43,102 nucleotides of DNA from an uncultured Alphaproteobacteria bacterium (lineage in GTDB: Bacteria > Pseudomonadota > Alphaproteobacteria > CAAHEQ01 > UBA3637). Position 1 is the stretch's first letter, and each line of letters opens with the position of its first letter. The position numbers and the translations under genes were made by a program. This document shows positions 25,209-33,965 of this stretch, one piece after another. The DNA lies in NCBI GenBank assembly GCA_905236245.1, contig CAJOPC010000045.1:1-43102 (forward strand), written 5' to 3'. The notes beneath the pieces are model-generated. The model searched no databases. It was not told where the DNA came from and saw only the letters and a program-made list of their open reading frames with translations.

Positions 25209-26450
25209 TTAAGTTGCACTCTCTGTCGGTTTTTTAGGTTTCAACGAAAAAGACAACTTTCTTTGTACACCTTTTTGAGCTTTTTGTGAAGTCTTTTTTT
25301 CTGTTTCATCCTCTTTTAATTCTTCCTGAGCTTCCGCAGGACTTTTTACCTCTCCAGTTAACGCATCCATATTCTCGATTTTGTGATATTGCTCTTTGAT
25401 TGCGCCCTCATCCAAAGGTGCTTCATCATCTAACAACTCAAAACCATCAGGCGCGGGGCCAATGTATTCCACCGTATTACTGCTATCAATAAACCCTAAT
25501 GTCTTGCGAATTTCATCCATATCCACATCTTCAGAAATCAAAGTCGTTGTAGCAGATTCACAATTTTGTTCGGCCAATTCAATTTCATGCTGAATTGCTT
25601 GTTTCTTATTTTCTAATGCCTGACGACCACCCTCCATATATTGGTCCAATAATGGATCAATATCTGGATTTGCTTCCAATGCTTCTATTGACTTCAAAGT
25701 TTGACGCAATAAATCTACGACAAAACCATAAAAAGGATAAGCGTATATCTCTATATTTTTCAACTGAATACACCTGGCTGCTAACCATGCCTGATTTTGA
25801 TTCAGCAACTCAATTTGACGTTCCACTTTTTGAATTTCAAAAACTTCCGGAGGCGCTTCTTTAGAAACTGGTGCCGCAGCAACAGTAGCACCATTATTTT
25901 CTTCCGCTTCTTCTGTATGAGCTTCGGCGGGCTCAGTCACCGGGTTTTCCTCTGCATTCTTTTTGAGGCCAGCAACATCCTGTGTAATATCATCAATTTC
26001 TGTCAGTGCAGCCAAAGCTTCATCATCAATTTCATCCTGTTCCCGTTGAGAATTTGCCGCAACATCTTCTCTCTCCTCTAAAGATTGATTTTGCCCTTCT
26101 GCAGCGGCAACCTTTTCCGCCAACTGATTATAAGCAGTAACACCTGGCGCTCCAAAAAAATCCAACCAGTGTTTTAAAATAGGTAATCTATCCTTTATTT
26201 CTGGGGAAGCAACAAACTTTTTCTGAGACAAATATTCCTGTGTTTCATTCCACGCCATTGTCGCCGCATAATAATTAAATGCGTGGGTCAAATTTTCCTT
26301 TAAGGCAGGAGATAGTGTCGACAAATCCTGAAAAACTGTTTCGGTCCAATTTTCACCCAACTCCTCCTTTAAAACAGAAGCCACTTCCTGCATGGAATCT
26401 TCTTGTCCCGTATAAGCCTGCAATACTTGATTAATTCGTTCTAAATTCAT
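25209..26450 (-). CDS. Acidic cytoplasmic protein of unknown function
   Basis: The 413-residue product has no signal peptide or membrane helix. It is strongly acidic in the middle (about 115-195, Glu/Asp/Ala-rich, low complexity). A helical, coiled-coil-prone part follows (about 200-300, with VERQIELLNQNQAWLAARC and YMEGGRQALENKKQAIQHEIELAEQ). The tail is basic (about 385-413, KGVQRKLSFSLKPKKP). I do not recognise a domain. The ATG overlaps the stop of the previous gene by 4 nt and the next gene begins 14 nt downstream, so it belongs to the operon and may be a cytoplasmic adaptor of the envelope system. That role is inference. Confidence 0.6.
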   Translation of the reverse strand: MNLERINQVLQAYTGQEDSMQEVASVLKEELGENWTETVFQDLSTLSPALKENLTHAFNYYAATMAWNETQEYLSQKKFVASPEIKDRLPILKHWLDFFGAPGVTAYNQLAEKVAAAEGQNQSLEEREDVAANSQREQDEIDDEALAALTEIDDITQDVAGLKKNAEENPVTEPAEAHTEEAEENNGATVAAAPVSKEAPPEVFEIQKVERQIELLNQNQAWLAARCIQLKNIEIYAYPFYGFVVDLLRQTLKSIEALEANPDIDPLLDQYMEGGRQALENKKQAIQHEIELAEQNCESATTTLISEDVDMDEIRKTLGFIDSSNTVEYIGPAPDGFELLDDEAPLDEGAIKEQYHKIENMDALTGEVKSPAEAQEELKEDETEKKTSQKAQKGVQRKLSFSLKPKKPTESAT

Positions 26451-27043
26451 GACGAATCTCCTCGTTTGGTCGGTTCTTCAATAATTTCAGAATAATCCGG
26501 CTTTGGTGGAGCAGCTGGAGTTGGCACTTGTACCCCTTTAACGGCAGAAGTCATAGATAATTGATCCATCAAACGCTTTAAACTTGCTTCTTGATCTTCT
26601 TTTAACTCTGCCAAAACATGATTCCATTTTTTGTCTTGTTCTTTCAAAAAATTCTGCCACTCCTCTTGCAAAACATAAGCCTCCGTTGAAGCTTGTGCTG
26701 GCGTCATTAAATCCTCCTCTGGAGAAGGCAAATAACCAACCGCTTGAGGTGTTACATTTTCACCATCAGAAGTGGTACTTTGGTGTGACTTTTCGATCAA
26801 ATAATCCAAATATTGACGAACTTCTGCACCACCCATTAAACCTTTTAAAGCCATTTTTACTTCATCAGAGGCTCCAAGCAGCATTTCATTATATTGAGGA
26901 ACAAAATCAGAACCGAAATCTTCCAATACTCGGTATAGATTAATCAATTTTTGCGCCCCTTGCATAGCAACATTTGTTTTATTGTTTTTGTGCTGCAAAA
27001 ACGCTTGAAATTGATTTTGATCTGCTACTTTTTCATCAACCAT
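26447..27043 (-). CDS. Small cytoplasmic protein of unknown function
   Basis: The 198-residue product is soluble. A helical N-terminal half (about 5-85) includes QGAQKLINLYRVLEDFGSDF. A Thr/Glu linker follows, then a helical segment LQEEWQNFLKEQDKKWNHVL and a Pro-rich acidic tail. It starts 9 nt after the regulator gene and overlaps the next gene by 4 nt, so the three are translated together. I do not recognise a family. A partner of the acidic protein next to it is possible. Confidence 0.55.
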   Translation of the reverse strand: MVDEKVADQNQFQAFLQHKNNKTNVAMQGAQKLINLYRVLEDFGSDFVPQYNEMLLGASDEVKMALKGLMGGAEVRQYLDYLIEKSHQSTTSDGENVTPQAVGYLPSPEEDLMTPAQASTEAYVLQEEWQNFLKEQDKKWNHVLAELKEDQEASLKRLMDQLSMTSAVKGVQVPTPAAPPKPDYSEIIEEPTKRGDSS

Positions 27044-27052
27044 TTTTACCCT

Positions 27053-28039
27053 TTATAACAAAGCAATCCATACGACTCGTTGTAATTTTGATAAATCGGT
27101 AATCCGTTCAACCTCTTTTGTTGCAAAAGAATACATTTGCCATCCAACTAAAATATCTTTCCGAACAGAAACAACCTCCACCTCATTTTCCACCTTGGTC
27201 AAAACAGCCAAATCACCATCTCTCAGAGCCATTGTTGGTGAAACAACCAACACAGCACCCGGAGGCAAAACATCCGCAAACGCACCTCTTCCTCCCAGAC
27301 GAAGCGCATACAAGCCCGGATCATTTGCCAAAGTAGAAGGACACACGACAGCTCCCACAGAATGAGCCTTATCTCTGTAAATTTTACCATCTTGTGCTGG
27401 CAATGCTTCAATAGGAACTGTGACCTCCTGGTCCTCAGCGCGCCGCAACATCAAACGACTAATAGGCAAATCATTATAGCCACCTTTAAACAAATTGACG
27501 CCCGTTCTGGTCTCACTATTTTTTAAATCTTCCAAAGCACCAGACATATCCAAATCATAAATGCGTTGTTGCAAATCTGCTGCGGTCATACCTAATGCTC
27601 GAGCGATCGCATCAAAAGTGCTTTCATCAACCTCACGCTGTCCCATTTCAATGCGGTGATATACAGACAAGGTAATGTGGGCCCCGGCCGCTAATCTAGC
27701 CAATGTAATTTTCTTCTGGCCACGCAAATACCGCAACCCTGCTCCCAAGGTCTTCAACCCCCCGCCAACATTCATTTTGTGTCGACGTCCTTGCTCATCT
27801 TTCCATGCTTGAATCACTTCCGGTTGAGCAGATCCTTCTGCTACAAAAAGAGAGGAAACTGGACAATCCACAAACGACGCTATCTGACGCAATTGGAATT
27901 CATTTAAGCGACGATATCCTTTTTCTATTTTACTAACCGCCGAAATACTTAAATTCAACAAATCCGCAATTTCTTGCATAGATTTGCCAGCAACACGACG
28001 CATCATCCGAATTTGGTTTGGGAATACGATCTCTTCCAT
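27053..28039 (-). CDS. Double-HTH XRE-family regulator with S24/LexA-like C-terminal domain lacking the catalytic Ser
   Basis: From ATG 28039 (AAGGAG 6 nt upstream) it has 328 residues. HTH 1 (about 9-65) reads MQEIADLLNLSISAVSKIEKG, quoted here only in part as SISAVSKIEKG. HTH 2 (about 100-158) has LARLAAGAHITLSVYHRIEMG. The C-terminal 100 residues (LYALRLGG...LPPGAVLVVSPTMALRDGDLAVL) follow the S24 peptidase/CI repressor fold. The usual G-D-S-M is GGRGAF here, so the nucleophile Ser seems lost and self-cleavage is unlikely. It may bind a ligand or only dimerise. It heads five genes and lies directly downstream of the VirB6-like operon, so it probably regulates both. A 15-bp inverted repeat lies upstream. 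The start at 28120 is rejected. Confidence 0.82.
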   Translation of the reverse strand: MEEIVFPNQIRMMRRVAGKSMQEIADLLNLSISAVSKIEKGYRRLNEFQLRQIASFVDCPVSSLFVAEGSAQPEVIQAWKDEQGRRHKMNVGGGLKTLGAGLRYLRGQKKITLARLAAGAHITLSVYHRIEMGQREVDESTFDAIARALGMTAADLQQRIYDLDMSGALEDLKNSETRTGVNLFKGGYNDLPISRLMLRRAEDQEVTVPIEALPAQDGKIYRDKAHSVGAVVCPSTLANDPGLYALRLGGRGAFADVLPPGAVLVVSPTMALRDGDLAVLTKVENEVEVVSVRKDILVGWQMYSFATKEVERITDLSKLQRVVWIALL

Positions 28040-28104
28040 AGGAACTCCTTTTTGAGTACTATACACCAAAAAAATTTTTAAGAAAATAGACAAAATGAAA
28101 AAAA

Positions 28105-28119
28105 TGACATTTTTTGTCA
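28105..28119. repeat. Inverted repeat TGACA-N5-TGTCA upstream of the XRE regulator
   Basis: TGACA (28105-28109), TTTTT, TGTCA (28115-28119) in the 90-nt gap between the regulator and the VirB6-like gene. It is a plausible operator for the adjacent regulator. A minus-strand TTGACA overlaps it. No matching -10 was certain. Confidence 0.4.
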
Positions 28120-28129
28120 AAAAAATATT

Positions 28130-30448
28130 TTATTTTTCTTTCTTGTCATCATCCGGGATGAAGAAAAACCGTTTTATAGCAGTTTTAGCGACATTAGCCG
28201 TCAATTTACCCAATCCCTTGGCTGCTTTCGATGGACTAGCAACTCGGCCTAGAGCTTTTCCTCCTCTAACTGCCATACCGCCAATCTTTGTTCCAGCAAA
28301 AGCTCTAGCCGCAGAAGCAACACGACTTCCGCCATGTGTGGCCACAGCATGTGCTGCGGCACCAGCCCAACGACGTCCGGTTCTAGCCGTTGTGCTTGCC
28401 ATACGTGTGACACCACGACCAAAATTACTGCCTGCAATACGATTTCCCAAATTGCGTCCTTTAGTTCCAATCTTTTGGCCCAACTTGCTATTTTTTGCCA
28501 TAGAGCCCATACTCTTAGCAACAGACCCCATATTCTTGGCAATTGGCGCCATAGCTCCAATCGATTGACGAGCGCCCGTCATAACACCCTGCACTGTCCC
28601 TTGGCCAATGTTAAAGAAACGATCCGACTTCGGTGCTACTTGCTCTAAACCAAAAATATCCTCAAAAATAAGTTGTGTTACTTTTAACATATGAAAAGCC
28701 AACCAACCTATACCCAAAATTGTGAAGAAGAGGAAGAAACCACCTTGAGTTAAAGCATTTCCCAAATTCTTAACATAAGTCTCACTTGAAGGAGCAATCA
28801 TAGCCTTAATCAACTTATCGCCATCCGATCCACCCAAACTAGAAAAGAAAAACGGCAACATGATAGCAACGGCTAAGGCAACCTCGATAAAACGCATTAA
28901 TGTTCCCCAAAAGAATCGGCAAGCAAGAATACTGTACTCCCGAGAAACAGAAAATGCCGCTGTCGCAATAAACACTGGAGTCAAAATCAACACAAAGGCC
29001 ATTCTCAACACAACATCCATCAACTGGAAGGCCACCTCTAAACCAATGAACCAACAAATTATTTGCAACATAAACCCTATTATCAAAGGTTTAAAACGAG
29101 GAATAACATCCGGGAAAAAAGGAATTCTGTAGCTATTTTCAATAGAATAACTAACCAAAACCGAACCAGCAGCACCAATGGAAGACAATCCGGTAAAAGC
29201 CGCCTGCGTCAAACACAACATACCTCCTGTCAAATCGAGGCTTAAAATACGTCCTTTTGCCGAATTCAAATCAAAACCACTCGTTCTGACCTTGTCCAAT
29301 AACTTTTCATACATGGAACCTTTTTCAATCGCTTGCCAATTTGTACAATAATTGGCTCTTTGCAGCTTCCTAGCATTTTCCCGATCAGTAGCATTGGGAG
29401 AATTCATTCCAGCCTGAATCAATCTGTCATTAAATCCTTCTTTTCCATTTATTAAGGCCTGTGTCAATCTGATACCCGTTCCCAATACTAACTCAAAAGG
29501 AGGATTAATAACCCATGTATAAGCTTCATCTAAAAAAGTATCAAGCCGTTTTTTACTACCAACTTGAAGTGATGCAGGAACCAAAATGATTGCAACTAAC
29601 ATAACTATCAGTAATTGAAGCAAGAAGGCCTTGAAAAAGTCTGCTGCGCCTTGGCGTCCTAAGAAAACAAAGGCGACCTGGAATAATAGCCAAAACACAA
29701 AAATCCACTGTATCAGGAACATACCAGCCGCCGCCATAAATGGCTGCGCATTCCAAACAACTGTATTGATCACTTGGGTCATCAAATAAATAACATCACA
29801 AGGCCAACAACTCATGGCATCGTCTGCCATCACGCCCAGAACAGTTTTTACCCGCGTTTTCGCGTGCGTTGAAGCATATATTTGATTTAACTGTTGCATA
29901 GCAAAAGCACAACAAAAAGGCGTACTATTTGCATGCCACGCAGACACTCTGGCACTCAATGAATCCGAATCAGGCATTGTACATTGATCCATATCAGCCT
30001 GCAAACCAGCTGATAATAACCGATTCGCAGCGATCAACTCATCAGCCCTTTGAACATAAGTAGCCAACTCACTCACACCAGCATCCGATTTTATGTCATT
30101 TCTCGGATCAAAAGATTTCATATAACTACAGATTGAAGATCCATAATTACTTTCTAAAACTTCATATCGGCATAAATTTTGTTCGGCAGCATCAGCAATC
30201 TCATCACAATCAGCCAATGTTCCAGCATAGGCCATTTGTCCAAATAACAACAAAAAGACACCTAAGGATATTTTTCTATATCGATATACAAAAATACCCA
30301 ACCACACACATACCACAATTCCTAAAAGAATATAGGCAATCCATTCAATAACGTTGACAAAAGCTCCTGGCACTTGTGACAAAACCCACATAAAAAGCAA
30401 CATCAACATAATTTCACAAAAATGCAAAATTTTCTGCTTTAGCTTCAT
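28130..30448 (-). CDS. VirB6/TrbL-like polytopic membrane protein with CWPC motif (772 aa)
   Basis: The N-terminus has two or three membrane helices (about 5-75). A Cys-containing periplasmic region follows (about 80-210, with CDEIAD, LCRYEV, SICSYMK and FCCAFAMQQ). Next is SCWPCDVIYLMTQVINTVVW (about 212-231, the CWPC block) and then helices up to about residue 600. The last 170 residues are Gly/Ala/Arg/Ser-rich and basic (MGSVAKSMGSMAK, GRRWAGAAAHAVATHGG), ending in IKRFFFIPDDDKKEK. The helix bundle with a long basic soluble tail resembles the extended VirB6 paralogs of Rickettsiales type IV secretion systems. VirB6 is an inner-membrane channel component. It overlaps the upstream gene by 4 nt. 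The family call is moderate. Confidence 0.68.
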   Translation of the reverse strand: MKLKQKILHFCEIMLMLLFMWVLSQVPGAFVNVIEWIAYILLGIVVCVWLGIFVYRYRKISLGVFLLLFGQMAYAGTLADCDEIADAAEQNLCRYEVLESNYGSSICSYMKSFDPRNDIKSDAGVSELATYVQRADELIAANRLLSAGLQADMDQCTMPDSDSLSARVSAWHANSTPFCCAFAMQQLNQIYASTHAKTRVKTVLGVMADDAMSCWPCDVIYLMTQVINTVVWNAQPFMAAAGMFLIQWIFVFWLLFQVAFVFLGRQGAADFFKAFLLQLLIVMLVAIILVPASLQVGSKKRLDTFLDEAYTWVINPPFELVLGTGIRLTQALINGKEGFNDRLIQAGMNSPNATDRENARKLQRANYCTNWQAIEKGSMYEKLLDKVRTSGFDLNSAKGRILSLDLTGGMLCLTQAAFTGLSSIGAAGSVLVSYSIENSYRIPFFPDVIPRFKPLIIGFMLQIICWFIGLEVAFQLMDVVLRMAFVLILTPVFIATAAFSVSREYSILACRFFWGTLMRFIEVALAVAIMLPFFFSSLGGSDGDKLIKAMIAPSSETYVKNLGNALTQGGFFLFFTILGIGWLAFHMLKVTQLIFEDIFGLEQVAPKSDRFFNIGQGTVQGVMTGARQSIGAMAPIAKNMGSVAKSMGSMAKNSKLGQKIGTKGRNLGNRIAGSNFGRGVTRMASTTARTGRRWAGAAAHAVATHGGSRVASAARAFAGTKIGGMAVRGGKALGRVASPSKAAKGLGKLTANVAKTAIKRFFFIPDDDKKEK

Positions 30449-31746
30449 GGACCACCCCCTCCGCCGCCACCACCACTGGCGCTAGCTGCGGCTTTCTTAG
30501 CAGCTTCTATAGCAGCTTGTTTTGCAGCTTCTTTTGCCATACTTGAACCACCGGTTGCAAGAGCCAGCAGTGCCTTTCGAGCTAAAGCCATTGCCTTATC
30601 CATCAACTCCATCAAAGAACCACGCTGTGTTTGTCCCCCAAACAATATTGTAAAGTCGTAAATAACAAAGCAAAGCTTACTAATGGCCATAATTAACAAT
30701 CCCATGATGATAACATTTGGGCCCCCAGAAACTGCACTATCCGCCCACTCCGGGTTAGTACTTTGTGTTTCCTGATTTAATAAACCTCCTGTACATAGTT
30801 CTGTGTAAAGCTTCAAGGTTGTAATCATAAAAACCACGAAAATACATCCGAATAAGATATCCATAAAGGGCCCCATAACATAACTAGGAAACACCTTTTT
30901 GATATATTTATCTTGTCCTGGGAAAACCCATAATGCCAACAAAATCGGGGATAAAATAATAACATATGCAATCTGAATAAAGGAATCCACAAAAGCCACT
31001 GGGAAAATCACCATCAACTTAAAGATTTCACCCCCGGCAATAAATCCAACAAACCAAGCATAAACACCACCTTGAGCAAACATTCGCAATACCAATGGAA
31101 TTCCCGTTTGTAAAGATCTATATATACGAGACACAATGTATTGCACCTGAATACCAAGCGTATCAAATAATGAATCGGCCACATCTATCGTAACCAACTT
31201 ACCTGATGTATCCACCACCATTCTATTTACATTTGGTTCAATTCCTGGTAAAGCACCAAAATACTCACCTGTTCCCGGCATTGAATCCAAAACAGCATTA
31301 GACAAAATGGTAAAAAATTCTCCAACGGGCATCAAGACCATTGTTTTAATAAACTCTAAGAAAAACGTCCCATTTGCCAACAAGATAAAAATCATCATAG
31401 CCTTTAAAACGACAAAGGCAGCTTCATAACCCATCTTGACCATGTCTTGTGTTTCCACAAAAGGCCAAAACATCTTACCGATTTGAAAGGCTAAATATAA
31501 CGCTAATCCCATTGCCAAAAGAACCCGGGCCAATTCAACCGAGCTTTCCGTTGAAATCCGCGCGACATCATTGATAACTTGGAAAACAGATCCATATACC
31601 CCACAAGGCCAACAATTCGCTAAAGTCGGTTGCCACGCCTCAGGATCTTCGCTGTTTGTGATACCAGAACATCCGGCCAACACAAGGCACAAAACAATGC
31701 CCCCTATAACCCAAAAATAACGTTTCAACCAACGATTCAACTGCAT
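30445..31746 (-). CDS. VirB6/TrbL-like lipoprotein with CWPC motif (433 aa)
   Basis: The N-terminus is a lipoprotein signal: basic RWLKRY, hydrophobic core, lipobox LAGC (Cys about 26). NCWPCGVYGSVFQVINDVARI (quoted in part) at about 43-60 is the same block as in the two neighbours. About seven helices follow, with VYAWFVGFIAGGEIFKLMV and ILLALWVFPG. The tail is Ala/Lys helical and ends in eight Gly and Pro. A lipid-modified polytopic protein is unusual. The lipobox may instead be a plain signal peptide. It lies 11 nt after the 689-residue gene and overlaps the 772-residue gene, so the three form one operon. The role is likely the membrane pore of a type IV-like system. Confidence 0.66.
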   Translation of the reverse strand: MQLNRWLKRYFWVIGGIVLCLVLAGCSGITNSEDPEAWQPTLANCWPCGVYGSVFQVINDVARISTESSVELARVLLAMGLALYLAFQIGKMFWPFVETQDMVKMGYEAAFVVLKAMMIFILLANGTFFLEFIKTMVLMPVGEFFTILSNAVLDSMPGTGEYFGALPGIEPNVNRMVVDTSGKLVTIDVADSLFDTLGIQVQYIVSRIYRSLQTGIPLVLRMFAQGGVYAWFVGFIAGGEIFKLMVIFPVAFVDSFIQIAYVIILSPILLALWVFPGQDKYIKKVFPSYVMGPFMDILFGCIFVVFMITTLKLYTELCTGGLLNQETQSTNPEWADSAVSGGPNVIIMGLLIMAISKLCFVIYDFTILFGGQTQRGSLMELMDKAMALARKALLALATGGSSMAKEAAKQAAIEAAKKAAASASGGGGGGGGP

Positions 31747-31757
31747 ATGTTATCCTT

Positions 31758-33827
31758 TTATGGCCATGTAGATGTTGGGAACAAACGAGCCACCTCATCC
31801 CGACCGTTTCTAATATCATTTTGAGCATCACGTCTACGAGCAGAGGCTTCAATGACTTCTTTTTCCATCGCATCTCGACGAGCCCGCATAGTTCTCTCTT
31901 CATCTGCTGTAGGGCCTCCCGTCCGCTCATATGCATTGGTGGATGTATTGAATCTCATCTTCACCACATTTCCACCAGCATCCACATTGAACAAATCTTG
32001 TCCCACTTTAAAGCTAGCATGTCCTGTACTGAGAGTAAATGTATCGGATCCGGAACTAACCTCTCCCCTACTTGTATCAAACGCGTATTCCTTATCCCCT
32101 ATCTTCATACGATCTTTACTCTCATCATAGGTAGCCTGCGTACGACCATCACGACCTTTTAATGTATAAGTATGAGAGTTGGCATCATAGATACCCGCTC
32201 CACCTCCAGCCTTCTGCACAGAGAACCTCTTAGTCTTATCATTGATTTCAGCTTTCTGTGGTTTTCCAGCTAAATCCTTAACAGTTCCTTTTTGTGCACG
32301 ACCACCACTTAATCCAACTAACCGCCCTGCTCGAGAAGCAAAAAGCCCTATTGCAGAACCTAACTTACCATTATCTGTCCGACCGGGATCATTTTTAAAG
32401 CGTCTAATAGCACCATTTGCTGCTGTTGCTGCAATACCAACACCACCTGTGGCCACGCCCAACGCACCACGTCTTGTCGCCAAGAATCCACTTGCCACCT
32501 TGGACATTGCACCATCACCAGTGGCAGCACCTTCTGCAGCATGGGCTAAAGCGCTATCCAAAGACTTGGCACCCTTTAAGGCCATTCCACCGCCTTTGGC
32601 AGCCAATGAAGTTGCTCCGGAGCTTAAGCCCAAAGACACACCATCCGCAAACTGTTTTGCTAACTCTTCATTTTGTCCAAATAATTTGATTGCCAAATAA
32701 CCAAGTGCCGCCGTAAACAAAGTTGCCTTTCCGACAAGGCCGAAGCTAACACCTTCTGTTCCCTCAAAGTAACTAGCGTTTGCCGTACCATTCAACAAAG
32801 CCTGGAACAATTCTCTACGCTCAGCAGGGCTCCCCAGCGCCTGATTCATCATAGAAATAACGATAACCGACAAGACGGAAATGATAATTAAATTGGCCAT
32901 CACGTTAACAAACATATTCCAAGCCTTATCCGTTGCATATTTTGATGTGACCTTAAACGCCCACAAAGTAATCCATAATGGCATAAGAGCACATATGAAG
33001 CCCAATTTTACGATAGGATCCAACAACTGCAACGGGAACATAATAAATAAAATGAAAAAGACCACCATTAACTCTAAGCCAATACCCAACAATTGCAAGT
33101 GCGAGAACATTCCCCAAACGCCTAAATCCGACCATTCGGCTATTAATGTTGAACCAACAGCTATACCAGTCATCATGGCCACACTGCCCGTTCTTATATA
33201 ACATAAAAAGGACTCTTTTGTTCCTTCTGTAAAGGCATTCATATCTCCTGCCGGACGGCCATACATTTCTTTTTGCAAAGCAATGGTCAATTTTTCACAA
33301 ATACTTTTTTCAGAGAAAATAACTTGTCCCGTATCTCTGTTTGTCTCTCTTGCCGCCTGTTGCGTATAACCCTGCAACTGCGTCATAGTCATCCGGTTTC
33401 CAATACCGATGGACAATTTTAACAATGGCGTAATTGAATAATCAAAAAATTGCGGAAAAGTTGCAATCAAAATCGCGGCAAAACCAACTTTAATTGATTG
33501 GGTTAAAATTTCCGGCACCAATTTTGTATCGGCGTCGCCGGTGATGGAAAACATTGCACGTCCAACTCTAAATGCCAAATAAAAAGCGAGCCCTAAACCA
33601 AGCAAGGCCAAAAAAGTGCTCTGCATTCCCACGCCGAGAATTGTAATCACATCATTTAATGCATCGAATAATCCGTCAAACATATCACAAAACCAACAAG
33701 GATGTTTTGTATAACGCTTTAAGTTTCTCACAAAATTACTTTCCTTGGCATATACAAGCACAGGTGTCAGAAACAAGGCAACCCCAAACAACCATACAAA
33801 AACCTTTGTAAACAGCCGATTTTTCAT
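31758..33827 (-). CDS. VirB6/TrbL-like membrane protein with CWFC motif and beta-rich C-terminal domain (689 aa)
   Basis: A signal peptide (about 1-27, cut after VYA) precedes HPCWFCDMFDGLFDALNDVITIL (about 38-60, quoted in part), the shared block. Helices follow up to about 395, including LGLAFYLAFRVG, which equals LALYLAFQIG of the 433-residue neighbour. After a Gly/Ala-rich linker, residues about 520-640 repeat short strand-turn units (YTLKGRDGRTQATYDESKDRMKIGDKEY, in part), which looks like a soluble beta domain. The end is Arg-rich helical (EERTMRARRDAMEKEV). GGAGG lies 5 nt before the ATG. It is the first gene of the operon. The comparison with its neighbours makes paralogy convincing, while the VirB6 label is by architecture. 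Confidence 0.7.
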   Translation of the reverse strand: MKNRLFTKVFVWLFGVALFLTPVLVYAKESNFVRNLKRYTKHPCWFCDMFDGLFDALNDVITILGVGMQSTFLALLGLGLAFYLAFRVGRAMFSITGDADTKLVPEILTQSIKVGFAAILIATFPQFFDYSITPLLKLSIGIGNRMTMTQLQGYTQQAARETNRDTGQVIFSEKSICEKLTIALQKEMYGRPAGDMNAFTEGTKESFLCYIRTGSVAMMTGIAVGSTLIAEWSDLGVWGMFSHLQLLGIGLELMVVFFILFIMFPLQLLDPIVKLGFICALMPLWITLWAFKVTSKYATDKAWNMFVNVMANLIIISVLSVIVISMMNQALGSPAERRELFQALLNGTANASYFEGTEGVSFGLVGKATLFTAALGYLAIKLFGQNEELAKQFADGVSLGLSSGATSLAAKGGGMALKGAKSLDSALAHAAEGAATGDGAMSKVASGFLATRRGALGVATGGVGIAATAANGAIRRFKNDPGRTDNGKLGSAIGLFASRAGRLVGLSGGRAQKGTVKDLAGKPQKAEINDKTKRFSVQKAGGGAGIYDANSHTYTLKGRDGRTQATYDESKDRMKIGDKEYAFDTSRGEVSSGSDTFTLSTGHASFKVGQDLFNVDAGGNVVKMRFNTSTNAYERTGGPTADEERTMRARRDAMEKEVIEASARRRDAQNDIRNGRDEVARLFPTSTWP

Positions 33828-33913
33828 AGAACCTCCCCAAATATAAAACTATGTTTTCTTCAGTCTAACAACATTTTTTTTCAAAAGCAACATTTTTTTA
33901 TGAAATATTCTTG

Positions 33914-33941
33914 TTGACTTTTATTCTTTTCATGATACAAT
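33914..33941 (+). promoter_or_regulatory. Promoter of the 33,966 gene
   Basis: TTGACT (33914-33919), 16 nt, TACAAT (33936-33941), then a leader with AGGAGG 5 nt before the ATG at 33966. It faces away from the VirB6-like operon, whose own promoter may be TTGCTT-N17-TAGACT between here and 33,840. Confidence 0.6.
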
Positions 33942-33965
33942 TAAAGAAAAAGAATAGGAGGCATT

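Noticed and set aside
32242-32700. Plus-strand ORF of 152 residues inside the VirB6-like gene
   Set aside because: Pro/Ala-rich antisense of the Gly/Ala-rich linker; no start signal and no recognised domain.
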